A DNA stretch of 64,000 bases. Origin: Streptomyces sp. Ru71 (GTDB lineage: Bacteria > Actinomycetota > Actinomycetes > Streptomycetales > Streptomycetaceae). The translations under genes were made by a program, and so were the position numbers. The notes beneath the pieces were generated by a model, which was not told the origin of the DNA, made no database searches, and saw nothing but the letters and a program-made list of their open reading frames with translations. The stretch is from assembly GCF_002920535.1 (NCBI RefSeq), contig NZ_PQSS01000010.1, forward strand, positions 1-64,000, read 5' to 3'. This document shows, one piece after another, positions 40,876 to 50,471 of this stretch; positions within the stretch are counted from its first letter, which is position 1, and every line of letters starts with the position of its first letter.

Positions 40876-42099
40876 ATGAGCGATGCGGCGGAGCAGGACG
40901 GACAGCGGGCGGACGGGCAGGGCGGCACGGCGCCGCAGCCGGAGGGGGGCTCGGCCGACGGCTGGCGCGAGCGGATGCGCGACCGGCGCCTTGTCGCGCA
41001 CAGGGGCGCGCAGCGGGTGCTCTCGCGCCCCGGCTATCTGTCCTCGCTCCGCGACCGTCTGGCGTTCCTGGAGCGCGCGGCGCAGCTGTACGACCTCGAC
41101 GAGCGCCCCGACCAGTACGGCGACGGCATCGTGGAGGCGCTGGAGCGCAGGGTCGCGGAACTGCTCGGCACCGAGGCCGCCGCGTTCTTCCCGACCGGCA
41201 CCATGGCCCAGCAGGTCGCCCTGCGCTGCTGGGCGGGCCGCACCGGCAACCCCACGGTCGCCCTGCACGCGCTGGCCCACCCCCAGGTGCACGAGGGCGG
41301 GGCGTTCACCGTCGTCAGCGGACTGCGCACGGTCACCGTGACCAGCGCGCCACGGATGCCGACGGCGGAGGAGGTGCGCGCCTTCCCGGAGCCGTTCGGG
41401 GCGCTGATGCTGGAGCTGCCCCTGCGGGACGCCGGTTTCCTGCTGCCGTCCTGGGAGGAGCTCACCGAGGTCGTGGAGGCGGCACGCGAGCGCGACGCCG
41501 TCGTGCACTTCGACGGCGCGCGCCTGTGGGAGGCCACGGCCCACCTCGGCCGCCCGCTCCAGGAGATCGCCGGCCTGGCCGACAGCGTCTACGTGTCGTT
41601 CTACAAGTCCCTCGACGGCTTCGGCGGCGCGGCCCTCGCCGGCCCCACGACCCTGGTGGAGGAGGCGAAGACCTGGCGGCACCGCTACGGCGGCATGGTG
41701 CTGCAGCAGTTCCCGACCGTGCTGTCCGCGCTGGCCGGTCTGGAGTGGGAGCTGCCCCGGCTGCCGGAGTACGTGACGCACGCGCGCGTGGTCGCCGCCG
41801 CGCTGCGCGAGGGGTTCGCCGAGGCCGGACTGCCCTGGGCGCGCGTGCACCCCGAGGTGCCGCACACCCACCAGTTCCAGGTCTGGCTGCCCTACGACCC
41901 GCACCTGCTGTCCGAGGCGGCGGTGCGCCAGGGCGAGGAGACGAAGACGCTGCTCTTCCAGAGCCCTTGGGACGAGGCCGGACCAGGCATGGCCCACACC
42001 GAGGTCACGGTGCGCGCCGCCGGCCTGGAGTGGAGCGAGAGCGACGTGCGCGCCGCCGTCGCGGACTTCGTCACGCGCGTGCGTGCCCTCGCCGCCTAG
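40876..42099 (+). CDS. PLP-dependent beta-eliminating lyase / threonine aldolase family enzyme
   Basis: A 407-residue fold-type I PLP enzyme of the low-specificity threonine aldolase group. Residues near FFPTGTMAQQVALR bind the phosphate, VHFDGARLWE holds the conserved Asp and Arg, and VSFYKSLDGFGGAAL carries the Schiff-base Lys. The ATG at 40876 is preferred; an ATG 12 bases upstream is in frame. The substrate could be L-threonine, allo-threonine or a related beta-hydroxy amino acid. Confidence 0.92.
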   Translation: MSDAAEQDGQRADGQGGTAPQPEGGSADGWRERMRDRRLVAHRGAQRVLSRPGYLSSLRDRLAFLERAAQLYDLDERPDQYGDGIVEALERRVAELLGTEAAAFFPTGTMAQQVALRCWAGRTGNPTVALHALAHPQVHEGGAFTVVSGLRTVTVTSAPRMPTAEEVRAFPEPFGALMLELPLRDAGFLLPSWEELTEVVEAARERDAVVHFDGARLWEATAHLGRPLQEIAGLADSVYVSFYKSLDGFGGAALAGPTTLVEEAKTWRHRYGGMVLQQFPTVLSALAGLEWELPRLPEYVTHARVVAAALREGFAEAGLPWARVHPEVPHTHQFQVWLPYDPHLLSEAAVRQGEETKTLLFQSPWDEAGPGMAHTEVTVRAAGLEWSESDVRAAVADFVTRVRALAA

Positions 42100-42262
42100 C
42101 GCGTACGCGGACCGGGCGGCCGGCGAGCACGGCGCGGAAGCGGCCGTACTGCCTCAGCTCGCGCAGCAGTTGCCACGCGCGGGTGCCCGGCGCGGGCGGG
42201 ACCGCCTCGCCGTGTTGCCGGGCGCGGTGGGCGTCGAGGAGGTACTGCTGGGTGATGCTCAT
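42071..42262 (-). CDS. Small basic protein of unknown function (63 aa)
   Basis: A short gene from ATG 42262, beginning MSITQQYLLDAHRARQHGEA and ending in an Arg-rich tail. It overlaps the last 29 bases of the convergent aldolase gene. Proteins starting with this ITQQYLLDAHRARQ pattern recur in Streptomyces, which is why I keep it; I know of no function. Confidence 0.6.
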   Translation of the reverse strand: MSITQQYLLDAHRARQHGEAVPPAPGTRAWQLLRELRQYGRFRAVLAGRPVRVRARRRGHARA

Positions 42263-42364
42263 GACGGATCGCCTCTTCGGGACGTGGAGTGCGGGAAGGG
42301 TCCGAAGGCTCCGCGGCTGCCCCGGTGACCTCAGCCTGCGCCGCGGTCGCGGCACGAGTCCCGC

Positions 42365-42387
42365 CGATTGACGGCGGCCGTCAATCG
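42365..42387. promoter_or_regulatory. Perfect palindromic operator upstream of the ArsR-type gene
   Basis: Arms CGATTGACGG and CCGTCAATCG flank a CGG centre, a perfect 10-bp inverted repeat. It sits 38 bp before the regulator ATG and about 100 bp from the small leftward gene, ideally placed for autoregulation. Confidence 0.75.
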
Positions 42388-42425
42388 ACGGGGGCGCTGT
42401 CAGTGGTGGGGTGCACCATGGGGTC

Positions 42426-43529
42426 ATGAGCGTGCGCATCGACATCACGGGCCTGCCGCCGGAGCGGATCTCCGTCGTGCCTTCGCCGCTCGCCGAGCTC
42501 GGGATGGCCCTCCACGCGCTCAGCGAGCCGGGCCACCATCCGCAGTTGCAGGGGTGGGCGACGGCGGTGTCGTCCCGGCTGGACGCCAACCTGGCCGACC
42601 GCCTGTGCGAGGCGGACTTCCTGTGGCGCACCACGTTCTCCGACGTCTTCGCCCCGTTCGCCGGAGTCCCCGGCCGGCGCACCATTCCGGGCGGCACACT
42701 CGCCGAGGAACTCGACCTGCTGGACAAGCTGACCGACGAACAGTTCGTGCACGCGGCCCTGGAGTTCACCTGCCAGCTGCGCTACGACCTGCCGGAGCCG
42801 AGCCCGCTCGACGACGCGGCGCTGCGCCGGCGCGCGCTGGACCTCGCGGCCGCGCGGGGCAGCGTCCAGGCCCGCTTCACCCGCCGGCTGCTGGAGGACC
42901 CGCCGGCCGTGCGGGCGTGGCTGCGCCAGCTGCTGGAGGACTGCGACGAGGCGTTCTTCGCCGACATCTGGGCGCGGGTCCAGCCGCAGCTCGCCGCGGA
43001 CGCCCGGCACAAGACGGAGCTGCTGCGCCGCAAGGGCCTCGCGGACGCCCTCACCGCCGTGTCCAGCGCGGTGACGCTGGACGAGGAGGCCGAGGTCATC
43101 ACGGTCGACAAGATCATGGACGGCCACACGGCCACCGGCGACGGCGGGCTCCTCCTCGTCCCGACCAGCCTGGGCTGGCCCCATGTGATGGTGCTGCACC
43201 GCTACGGCTGGCAGCCCGCGATCACCTACCCGGTCAGCGGCTCGCGTCCGCAGGCGCTGACCGTCGAGCAGCTCACCCGCCGGATGGACGCCCTGGCCCA
43301 CCCGGTGCGGATGCGGCTGTGCCGTCACCTGGCCCGCGCCCCGCACACCACGAGCGAGCTGGCGGACGCACACGGCATGACCGCCCCCGAGATATCCCGG
43401 CACCTCGGCGTCCTGAAGAAGGCGGGCCTGATCACCACCCGCCGCCGCGGCCGTTACGTCCTGCACCAGCTGGACGTGACGATGGTGGCCCGGCTCGGCA
43501 GCGACTTCCTGGAGGGAATCCTCCGGTAG
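42426..43529 (+). CDS. ArsR-type regulator with N-terminal DUF5937-like domain
   Basis: A 367-residue protein. The last 90 residues are an ArsR winged helix (TRRMDALAHPVRMRLCRHLA, then DAHGMTAPEISRHLGVLKKA). The first 270 residues form a large helical domain (PLAELGMALHALSEPGHHPQ...), seen in a Streptomyces-rich group of ArsR proteins annotated DUF5937. There are no obvious metal-binding cysteines, so the signal is unlikely to be a simple metal. ATG 42426 follows the palindrome. Confidence 0.9.
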   Translation: MSVRIDITGLPPERISVVPSPLAELGMALHALSEPGHHPQLQGWATAVSSRLDANLADRLCEADFLWRTTFSDVFAPFAGVPGRRTIPGGTLAEELDLLDKLTDEQFVHAALEFTCQLRYDLPEPSPLDDAALRRRALDLAAARGSVQARFTRRLLEDPPAVRAWLRQLLEDCDEAFFADIWARVQPQLAADARHKTELLRRKGLADALTAVSSAVTLDEEAEVITVDKIMDGHTATGDGGLLLVPTSLGWPHVMVLHRYGWQPAITYPVSGSRPQALTVEQLTRRMDALAHPVRMRLCRHLARAPHTTSELADAHGMTAPEISRHLGVLKKAGLITTRRRGRYVLHQLDVTMVARLGSDFLEGILR

Positions 43530-43538
43530 CCGGCCGGG

Positions 43539-44198
43539 TCAGTCGAAGCGGATGTGCCGCAGGCCCACGCCCGCCTGGCGCAGGCGGGTGCGCAGACGCC
43601 CCTCCCTGTTCGGGGCCAGTTGGAGCCCGGCCAGGACGGCGATGCGGTCGGCGGTCTTCGCCACCGTGGTGTGGTCGGTCCACAGGTGCTCGGCGAACTC
43701 GGGCTTGGCCAGCCGCTCCAGGCAGTGGTCGAGCTGCTGCACGGCCCAGCTCTCCCGGCGCAGCCCGGCGTTCCGCCCGGCGGCGAAGCCCAGCAGATGG
43801 CCGAAGCCGCGCTCCCGCAGCCGCTTCAGCACCGTCTCGCGCTCGGCCAGCAGCGTGAAGTGCCGGACGTCATGGCCGAGTTCGCGCAGGCGGCCTACCG
43901 TCTCGGCGAAGTACCCCGGGTCCGTGACCGTCATGGGGGCGATCACCACGCCGTCGTGCCCGGTGAGCGCGAGGTCCAGCACCTCGACGACGCCCTGCCG
44001 CCAGGAGACCAGGTCCTGGAAGTCCTCGATCAGCGGCCTCCGGCCGCGGGCGCCCCGCAGTTCCGGCGGCAGCATGCGGCGCAGACCGAAGCCGGCGTGC
44101 TCGGGGTCGCAGATGACACTGCCCGGCAGCCGGCGCCGTATCTCGTGTGCCGTCTGTGTCTTGCCGCCCCCGAAGGGGCCGTTGATCCACAGGAGCAT
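43539..44198 (-). CDS. TmrB-like P-loop ATPase
   Basis: A 219-residue ATP-binding protein that closely follows the Bacillus subtilis tunicamycin-resistance protein TmrB in layout: MLLWINGPFGGGKTQTAHEI (Walker A), ICDPEHAGFGLRRMLPPEL, VIAPMTVTDPGYFAETVGRL, HFTLLAERETVLKRLRERG and a C-terminal LRHIRFD. A role in protecting against tunicamycin-like nucleoside antibiotics is inferred from that resemblance. It lies 50 bp behind the response regulator on the same strand and may be cotranscribed. Confidence 0.85.
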   Translation of the reverse strand: MLLWINGPFGGGKTQTAHEIRRRLPGSVICDPEHAGFGLRRMLPPELRGARGRRPLIEDFQDLVSWRQGVVEVLDLALTGHDGVVIAPMTVTDPGYFAETVGRLRELGHDVRHFTLLAERETVLKRLRERGFGHLLGFAAGRNAGLRRESWAVQQLDHCLERLAKPEFAEHLWTDHTTVAKTADRIAVLAGLQLAPNREGRLRTRLRQAGVGLRHIRFD

Positions 44199-44248
44199 GG
44201 CCCGACACCCTACCGGCGCCGCACCGCCCGGTCAGCCGTCTCGGCGAG

Positions 44249-44920
44249 TCAGCCGTGCCCACCGGCCCGCACCAGCCCGGTCTCGTAGGCGAGGACCACC
44301 ACCTGCACGCGGTCGCGCAGCCCCAGCTTGGTCAGGATGCGGCCCACGTGCGTCTTCACCGTCGCCTCGGACAGCACCAGGCGGGCGGCGATCTCCCCGT
44401 TGGACAGGCCCTGCGCGACCAGCACCATCACCTCGCGCTCCCGCTCGGTGAGCCGCTGCAGCTCCTTGGCCTGCGGCTCCTTCGCGCCGGAGGGCAGCAT
44501 CGGCGCGAACCGGTCCAGCAGCCGCCGCGTGGTGGAGGGCGCGACGACGGCGTCGCCGCTGTGCACGGCCCGGATGGCGGCGAGCAGATCACCCGGCGGC
44601 ACGTCCTTGAGCATGAAGCCGGAGGCGCCCGCCTTCAGCCCGGAGAACGCGTACTCGTCCAGGTCGAAGGTGGTCAGGATCAGCACCTTGGGCGGGTCCG
44701 GCTCGGAGCAGATGCGGCGGGTGGTCTCGACGCCGTCCAGCTTCGGCATGCGGACGTCCATCAGGACGACGTCGACGGCCGTCGAGCGCAGCACCTGCAG
44801 AGCCTCGACACCGTCACCCGCCTCCGCGACGACCTCCATGTCCGGCTGGGCGGCCAGCACCATCCGGAACCCGGTGCGCAGCAGCACCTGGTCGTCGACG
44901 AGCATCACGCGGATCGTCAT
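44249..44920 (-). CDS. NarL/FixJ family response regulator
   Basis: A 223-residue two-component regulator. The receiver domain has Asp10-11, phospho-acceptor Asp55 (VLMDVRMPKLDG) and a conserved Lys (FMLKD). The C-terminal LuxR-type helix-turn-helix reads LTEREREVMVLVAQGLSNGE ... ATVKTHVGRILTKLGL. The partner kinase gene is 34 bp upstream. Target genes are unknown; the nearest candidate is the TmrB-like gene behind it. Confidence 0.95.
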   Translation of the reverse strand: MTIRVMLVDDQVLLRTGFRMVLAAQPDMEVVAEAGDGVEALQVLRSTAVDVVLMDVRMPKLDGVETTRRICSEPDPPKVLILTTFDLDEYAFSGLKAGASGFMLKDVPPGDLLAAIRAVHSGDAVVAPSTTRRLLDRFAPMLPSGAKEPQAKELQRLTEREREVMVLVAQGLSNGEIAARLVLSEATVKTHVGRILTKLGLRDRVQVVVLAYETGLVRAGGHG

Positions 44921-44954
44921 CGGGCCTCTTCCGTTGTGAGGGTCACAGGGTCGG

Positions 44955-46157
44955 TCAGTGCGCCGGCTTGAGCGGCAGGAGCGCGCTGATGCGGAATCCT
45001 CCGCCGGGGCGCGGGCCGGCGTCCAGGGTGCCGCCGACCATGCCGACCCGCTCGCGCATGCCGATCAGGCCGTGGCCCTGGCCGTCGACGCCGCCCTCCT
45101 CGTACAGCTCGTGCGGGGCGCCCTTGCCGTCGTCCTCGATCAGCAGGCCGAGGCCGTCGTCGAAGTACACCAGGCGCACGCTGGCGCCCGCGTTGGGCCC
45201 GCCGTGCTTGCGCGTGTTGGTCAGCGCCTCCTGCACGATCCGGTACGCGGTCAGCTCGACGCCGCTGGGCAGCGGACGGGGCGTGCCCTCGACCTTGAAG
45301 TCGACGGGCAGCCCGGAGCTGCGGCACTGCTCGACCAGGTCCTCGATCTGCCGCACGTCGGGCTGCGGGACGTACTCGCCGCCCTCCTGGTGCTCGCCGG
45401 TGCGCAGCACGCCGAGCAGCCGGCGCATCTCGGCGAGGGCCTGCCGGCCGGTGGAGGAGATCGTCTCCAGGGCCTTCTTGGCCTGGTCGGGGGCGGCGTC
45501 CAGGACGTAGGCGGCGCCGTCGGCCTGGACCACCATCACGGAGACGTTGTGCGCGACGACGTCGTGCAGCTCGCGCGCGATCCGGGCGCGCTCGGCGGCC
45601 ACCGCGACCTTCGCCTGCGCCTCGCGCTCCTTCTCCAGACGGGCGGCGCGCTCCTCCAGCTGCGCGTAGTAGGCCCGCCGGGTGCGTATCGAGTCGCCGA
45701 GCACCCAGGCCAGCGCGAAGGGCACCGTCTGGAACACCACCACGGCGACGTTGCCCGCCACGCTCGCGTCCTGGTTGGGCCAGCGCAGCTGCGCCGCGGT
45801 CGCGGCGCTCAGCCCGACGGCCAGGGCCAGCCGGGACGCCCAGCGGGCACCGGTCGCGGCGACCGTGTAGACGATCACCAGCATCGCGAAGTCCGCGGCC
45901 ATCGTCTCGACGTCCAGCGCCAGCTGGGCCACCCCGAGCGCGACGGCCAGCAGCAGCATCCGCTCCGGCATGCGCCGGCGCAGCGCGACCACCAGGCACA
46001 GCAGCAGCGCCACCGGGACGATCAGCGCCGGGGCGTCGGTGCCCCGGGTCGCCTGGCCGGCCACCGCGGACATCAGGGAGATCCCGAACAGGACGACGGC
46101 CCAGAAGGCGTCGACCCCCATCGGGTGTCTGCGGAGGAAGTCATAGAGGCGCTGCAC
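44955..46157 (-). CDS. Membrane sensor histidine kinase (HisKA_3)
   Basis: A 400-residue kinase with four to six N-terminal membrane helices (residues 15-165), then a coiled region and the HisKA_3 motif RARIARELHDVVAHNVSVMV with the phospho-acceptor His. The ATPase domain follows (TNTRKHGG, GHGLIGMRERVGMVGG). The sensor has almost no outside loop, suggesting it reads a membrane signal. It pairs with the response regulator gene just downstream. Confidence 0.94.
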   Translation of the reverse strand: MQRLYDFLRRHPMGVDAFWAVVLFGISLMSAVAGQATRGTDAPALIVPVALLLCLVVALRRRMPERMLLLAVALGVAQLALDVETMAADFAMLVIVYTVAATGARWASRLALAVGLSAATAAQLRWPNQDASVAGNVAVVVFQTVPFALAWVLGDSIRTRRAYYAQLEERAARLEKEREAQAKVAVAAERARIARELHDVVAHNVSVMVVQADGAAYVLDAAPDQAKKALETISSTGRQALAEMRRLLGVLRTGEHQEGGEYVPQPDVRQIEDLVEQCRSSGLPVDFKVEGTPRPLPSGVELTAYRIVQEALTNTRKHGGPNAGASVRLVYFDDGLGLLIEDDGKGAPHELYEEGGVDGQGHGLIGMRERVGMVGGTLDAGPRPGGGFRISALLPLKPAH

Positions 46158-46275
46158 GTAACCCAGCGTAGGGAAACGAGATAGGTGCAGGGGTCAACCG
46201 GAGGGCCGATCCCCGTCTGGCGGGCGTACTCCGCAAGGTGGAGGTGGTGATCACCTGTGCGCCTAGTCTGGGCGG

Positions 46276-47313
46276 GTGGGCGAGGAGACGACGGACGGCG
46301 CGCGCGGCCGGGCGGCCGCGGGCGGGGACGCAGCGGACGGCTGGCGCGGCTGGCGGGCCGCGACCGAGGAGGCGCTGTACGGCGCCGACGGCTTCTACCG
46401 CGGGCCGGAGGGGCCGGCCGGGCACTTCCGTACGTCCGTGCACGCCTCGCCGCTGTTCGCCCGGGCCGTGGCGGCGCTGCTGGGGCGGGTGGACGAGGCG
46501 CTGGGCCGGCCCGCCGTGCTGGACTTCGTGGACATGGCCGCGGGGCGCGGGGAGCTGGCCGCCGGGGTGCTGGCCGCGCTGCCCGCCGAGGTGGCCGCGC
46601 GCACGCGCGTGTGCGCCGTCGAGATCGCCGGGCGCCCCGACGGACTCGATCACCGGATCGAGTGGCGGGCCGAGCCGCCGCGGGAGATCACCGGGCTGCT
46701 GTTCGCCAACGAGTGGCTGGACAACGTGCCCGTGGACGTCGCCGAGGTGGACGCCGCGGGCGTGCCCCGGCAGGTCCTGGTCCGGCGCGACGGCACCGAA
46801 CGGCTCGGCGAGCCGGTGTCCCCGCAGGACGCGCGGTGGCTGGCCCGCTGGTGGCCGCTGGCGGCCGAGGAAGGGCTGCGGGCGGAGATCGGGTCACCGC
46901 GGGACGAGGCGTGGGCGTCCGCGGTCGCCTGCGTCGGGCGCGGGCTCGCCGTCACCGTGGACTACGCCCATACGGTGGCGACGCGCCCGCCCTTCGGCAC
47001 GCTGACGGGCTTTCGCGAGGGGCGCGAGACGGCACCCGTACCGGACGGGTCGTGCGACATCACCGCGCACGTGGCCCTGGACGCGTGCGCCCTGCCGGGC
47101 GGGCGCACGCTCCTCCAGCGCGACGCCCTGCGCGCCCTCGGCATCACCGGCGCACGTCCCCCGCTCGCGCTCGCCGCCACGGACCCCGCCGGCTATGTGC
47201 GCGCCCTCGCGGGCGCCGGTGAGGCGGCCGAGCTGACTGCGCCGGGCGGCCTCGGCGACTTCGGCTGGCTGCTCCAGCCGGTGGGGATCGTCGATCCCCT
47301 GGACGCCGTATGA
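46276..47313 (+). CDS. MidA-like SAM-dependent methyltransferase
   Basis: A 345-residue protein of the MidA/NDUFAF7 family (DUF185). It shows [39 protein letters not shown] (SAM loop), [13 protein letters not shown] and [20 protein letters not shown]. The eukaryotic relative NDUFAF7 methylates an arginine of the complex I NUFS2 subunit, which is the NuoD homologue. The convergent neighbour is a nuoD gene. Starts at GTG 46276. Confidence 0.9.
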   Translation: MGEETTDGARGRAAAGGDAADGWRGWRAATEEALYGADGFYRGPEGPAGHFRTSVHASPLFARAVAALLGRVDEALGRPAVLDFVDMAAGRGELAAGVLAALPAEVAARTRVCAVEIAGRPDGLDHRIEWRAEPPREITGLLFANEWLDNVPVDVAEVDAAGVPRQVLVRRDGTERLGEPVSPQDARWLARWWPLAAEEGLRAEIGSPRDEAWASAVACVGRGLAVTVDYAHTVATRPPFGTLTGFREGRETAPVPDGSCDITAHVALDACALPGGRTLLQRDALRALGITGARPPLALAATDPAGYVRALAGAGEAAELTAPGGLGDFGWLLQPVGIVDPLDAV

Positions 47314-47314
47314 G

Positions 47315-48466
47315 CTACTTGTCGATGTCGCCGACCACGAAGAACATCGAGCCCAGGATCGCCACCATGTCCGCGACCAGCGTCCCCGGCAGCAGCTCGG
47401 TCAGCGCCTGGATGTTGTTGTACGACGCCGAGCGCAGCTTCAGCCGGTACGGGGTCTTCTCGCCCTTGCTGACCAGGTAGTAGCCGTTGATGCCGAGCGG
47501 GTTCTCGGTCCACGCGTAGGTGTGTCCCTCGGGCGCCTTCAGCACCTTCGGCAGCCGCTGGTTGATCGGTCCCGGCGGCAGCTCGGCGAGCCGGTCCAGG
47601 CAGGCGTCGGCCAGGTCGAGGGCGTTGTGGGTCTGCTCCAGCAGGCACTCGAAGCGGGCGAGGCAGTCGCCCTCGGTGCGGGTGACCACCTTCAGCGTGT
47701 CCCGCAGCTCCCCGTAGGCCAGGTACGGCTCGTCGCGGCGCAGGTCGAAGTCGACGCCGGAGGCGCGCGCGATGGGGCCGCTCACACCGTAGGCGTGCAC
47801 CGTCTCGGGGGTGAGCGTGCCCACGTCCCGGGTGCGGCCGCGGAAGATCTCGTTGCCGAGCACCAGGTCGTCGAAGACGTCCATACGGGAGCGCACGTCG
47901 GCGACGGCGGCACGCGCGCGTGCGGTCCAGCCGGCCGGCAGGTCCTCCTTGAGGCCGCCGACGCGGTTGAACATGTAGTGCATGCGCCCGCCGGAGACCT
48001 CCTCCATGACGTGCTGGAGCTCCTCGCGCTCCCGGAAGGCGTAGAAGATCGGCGTGATGCCGCCGAGCTCCAGCGGGTAGGACCCGAGGAACATCAGGTG
48101 GTTGAGCACCCGGTTCAGCTCCGCGAGCAGCGTGCGCGTCCACACCGCGCGCTCGGGCACCTCCATGCCGAGCATCCGCTCGACGGCGAGGACCACACCC
48201 AGCTCGTTGGAGAACGCCGACAGCCAGTCGTGGCGGTTGGCGAGCACGATGATCTGGCGGTAGTCACGCGCCTCGAACAGCTTCTCCGCGCCGCGGTGCA
48301 TATAGCCGATCACCGGCTCCGCGCTCGTGATGCGCTCGCCGTCCAGGACGAGCTTGAGCCGCAGCACGCCGTGCGTCGACGGGTGCTGGGGCCCGATGTT
48401 GAGCACCATGTCGGTGCTCTCAGCGGCGCCGCCGATCCCGACCATGGTCTCCGTCGTAGGAGTCAT
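47315..48466 (-). CDS. nuoD: NADH-quinone oxidoreductase subunit D, stand-alone copy
   Basis: A 383-residue 49-kDa-subunit homologue. It has the canonical [15 protein letters not shown] quinone-site segment, [32 protein letters not shown] and the C-terminal [14 protein letters not shown]. No other complex I gene lies here, so it is an orphan copy outside the main nuo operon, as known for nuoD2 in Streptomyces. It could pair with another Nuo or hydrogenase-like module. It is convergent with the MidA-like gene, one base apart. Confidence 0.95.
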   Translation of the reverse strand: MTPTTETMVGIGGAAESTDMVLNIGPQHPSTHGVLRLKLVLDGERITSAEPVIGYMHRGAEKLFEARDYRQIIVLANRHDWLSAFSNELGVVLAVERMLGMEVPERAVWTRTLLAELNRVLNHLMFLGSYPLELGGITPIFYAFREREELQHVMEEVSGGRMHYMFNRVGGLKEDLPAGWTARARAAVADVRSRMDVFDDLVLGNEIFRGRTRDVGTLTPETVHAYGVSGPIARASGVDFDLRRDEPYLAYGELRDTLKVVTRTEGDCLARFECLLEQTHNALDLADACLDRLAELPPGPINQRLPKVLKAPEGHTYAWTENPLGINGYYLVSKGEKTPYRLKLRSASYNNIQALTELLPGTLVADMVAILGSMFFVVGDIDK

Positions 48467-48497
48467 GGACACAGTCTCTCCTACGTACGCTGACCGT

Positions 48498-49034
48498 ATG
48501 GAGACGGGGAGCCCGCAGGACCGGCGGGATGGGGAAGACACGGGGACGACGGGGGAGGCGGAGGTGGCGGCGGAGCCGGTGTGGACCGGTCTGCCGCCGG
48601 GGCTGCTCCGGATGCGGCGGCTGCTGCTGGTGGTGTGGCTGGGGGTGCTCGCGCTGGCGCTGGGGTTGCTGCTGGGGCTGCTCGTCGGGCCGGCCTGGGC
48701 GGCGTTCGCGGTGGTGCCGCTGGCGCTGATGGCATGGGGCTGGGTGCTGCTCGGCCGCAACTGGCACTCCTGGCGGTACGCCGAACGCGCCGACGACCTG
48801 CTGATCAGCCGGGGCGTGCTGTGGCGGGAGGAGACCGTCGTGCCGTACGGGCGGATGCAGCTGGTGGAAGTGACCTCCGGTCCCGTCGAACGGCACTTCG
48901 GGCTGGCCAGCGTGCAGCTGCACACCGCGGCCGCCGCGACCGACGCGACCATCCCGGGCCTGGACCCGGCCGAGGCGGAACGGCTGCGCGACCGGCTCAC
49001 CGAGCTGGGCGAGGCCCGATCGGCGGGGCTGTGA
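48498..49034 (+). CDS. PH-domain membrane protein (YdbS-like)
   Basis: A 178-residue protein with two adjacent membrane helices (residues 40-80) and a bacterial PH (bPH_2) domain: [47 protein letters not shown]. Proteins of this pair resemble B. subtilis YdbS and YdbT. The ATG at 48498 is used. It is translationally coupled to the next gene (GTGA). Confidence 0.9.
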   Translation: METGSPQDRRDGEDTGTTGEAEVAAEPVWTGLPPGLLRMRRLLLVVWLGVLALALGLLLGLLVGPAWAAFAVVPLALMAWGWVLLGRNWHSWRYAERADDLLISRGVLWREETVVPYGRMQLVEVTSGPVERHFGLASVQLHTAAAATDATIPGLDPAEAERLRDRLTELGEARSAGL

Positions 49035-50368
49035 CGGCGCGGGGGGCCGCCGGCGGTGTGGACGGTGTGGGCGCGGAGCCTTCTGTCGTCGAGCGGCGGC
49101 TGCATCCGGTGACGCCGCTGCGGCGGGCGTGGGCGCCGATCGCCGTGATCATCGGGTGGGCGGTGCACGACCCCGACCAGGCGCAGCGGCAGCTGACCCG
49201 GCTGACCACCACGACGCTGCTGATCGCGGTCGCGGTGATCGTTCCGGCGGCCGCGCTGTACGGGTTCCTGACCTGGTGGTTCACCCACTTCGCGGTGACC
49301 GGGACGGAGCTGCGCATCCGTACCGGGCTGCTGTTCCGGCGTACCGCGCACATCCGGCTGGAGCGGATCCAGGCCGTCGACGTCACCCAGCCGCTGCTCG
49401 CGCGGATCGCGGGGGTGGCGAAGCTGCGGCTGGACGTGGTGGGCGCGGAGAAGAAGGACGAGCTGGCGTTCTTGGGGGAGCGTGAGGCGCGTGCGCTGCG
49501 CGCGGAGCTGCTGGCGCGCGCCGCCGGGTTCGCGCCCGAGACGGCGCACGAGGTGGGTGAGGCACCGGCGCGGGAGCTGCTGCGCGTGCCGCCGCGGGTG
49601 CTGGCGCTGTCCCTTGTGCTGACGGGGGCCACGTGGGGTTCGCTGATCGCCGCGCTCGTCGTGCCGCCGGTGCTGTGGCTGGCCACCGACAGCCTGTGGA
49701 CGGTCATCGCGACCGCGGCGCCGCTGTTGGGCACGGCCGGCGCGAGCAGTGTGGGGCGGTTCGTGGCGGAGTACGACTGGACGGTCGGCGAGTCCCCGGA
49801 CGGGCTGCGCATCGACCGGGGGCTGCTGGACCGCAGCCACGAGACGGTGCCGCCGGGGCGGGTGCAGACGGTGCGGCTGGTGGAGCCGCTGCTGTGGCGC
49901 CGGCGGGGGTGGGTGCGGGTGGAGCTGGACGTGGCCGGCTCGTCGAACTCCGTGCTCGTGCCGGTCGCTCCGCGGGAGGTCGCGGAGTCGGTGGTCGCGC
50001 GGGTGCTGCCGGGGGTCGTGGTGCCGGGGGCGTTGTCCCGGCCGGGGCGGCGGGCCGGGTGGTGCGTGCCGGTGTGGTGGCGGGGGTACGGGTTCGCCGT
50101 CACCGGGGCGGTGTTCGCCGCCCGGCGGGGGTTGCTGCGGCGGGAGGTGGCGCTCGTGCCGCATGCGAAGGTGCAGAGCGTGCGGCTCACCCAGGGGCCG
50201 TGGCAGCGGCTGTGGGGGCTGGCCGACGTGCATGTGGACACGGGGGCCGACAAGACGGTCACCGCGCGGTTGCGGGGGGCCGGGGAAGCGGGTGAGTTGC
50301 TGCGGGCGCAGGCGGAGCGGTCGCGGACGGGGCGGAGGGGGGCGCTTCCGGATCGCTGGATGACGTGA
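49031..50368 (+). CDS. PH-domain membrane protein (YdbT-like)
   Basis: A 445-residue partner of the previous protein, starting at GTG 49031. It has four to six membrane helices and three PH-like modules: [62 protein letters not shown] and [31 protein letters not shown]. Such modules bind lipids or peptides at the membrane. Function unknown. A dispersed repeat element follows the stop. Confidence 0.9.
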   Translation: MTARGAAGGVDGVGAEPSVVERRLHPVTPLRRAWAPIAVIIGWAVHDPDQAQRQLTRLTTTTLLIAVAVIVPAAALYGFLTWWFTHFAVTGTELRIRTGLLFRRTAHIRLERIQAVDVTQPLLARIAGVAKLRLDVVGAEKKDELAFLGEREARALRAELLARAAGFAPETAHEVGEAPARELLRVPPRVLALSLVLTGATWGSLIAALVVPPVLWLATDSLWTVIATAAPLLGTAGASSVGRFVAEYDWTVGESPDGLRIDRGLLDRSHETVPPGRVQTVRLVEPLLWRRRGWVRVELDVAGSSNSVLVPVAPREVAESVVARVLPGVVVPGALSRPGRRAGWCVPVWWRGYGFAVTGAVFAARRGLLRREVALVPHAKVQSVRLTQGPWQRLWGLADVHVDTGADKTVTARLRGAGEAGELLRAQAERSRTGRRGALPDRWMT

Positions 50369-50376
50369 GCGTGCCC

Positions 50377-50471
50377 TCGTCTGCGGGTGCCTGCGGCGCC
50401 GGGCCGGTTTTCGTCTGCGGGTGCGTGGTGGCTGGTCGCGCAGTTCCCCGCGCCCCTTGGATGCCTGCGGC
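50377..50471 (+). repeat. Dispersed element of about 95 bp, copy C
   Basis: Closely similar over its whole length to the reverse complement of 24029-24123. It includes two TCTGCGGGTGC blocks and the CGCAGTTCCCCGCGCCCCT core. The shorter copy A is at 11300-11336. Confidence 0.8.
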
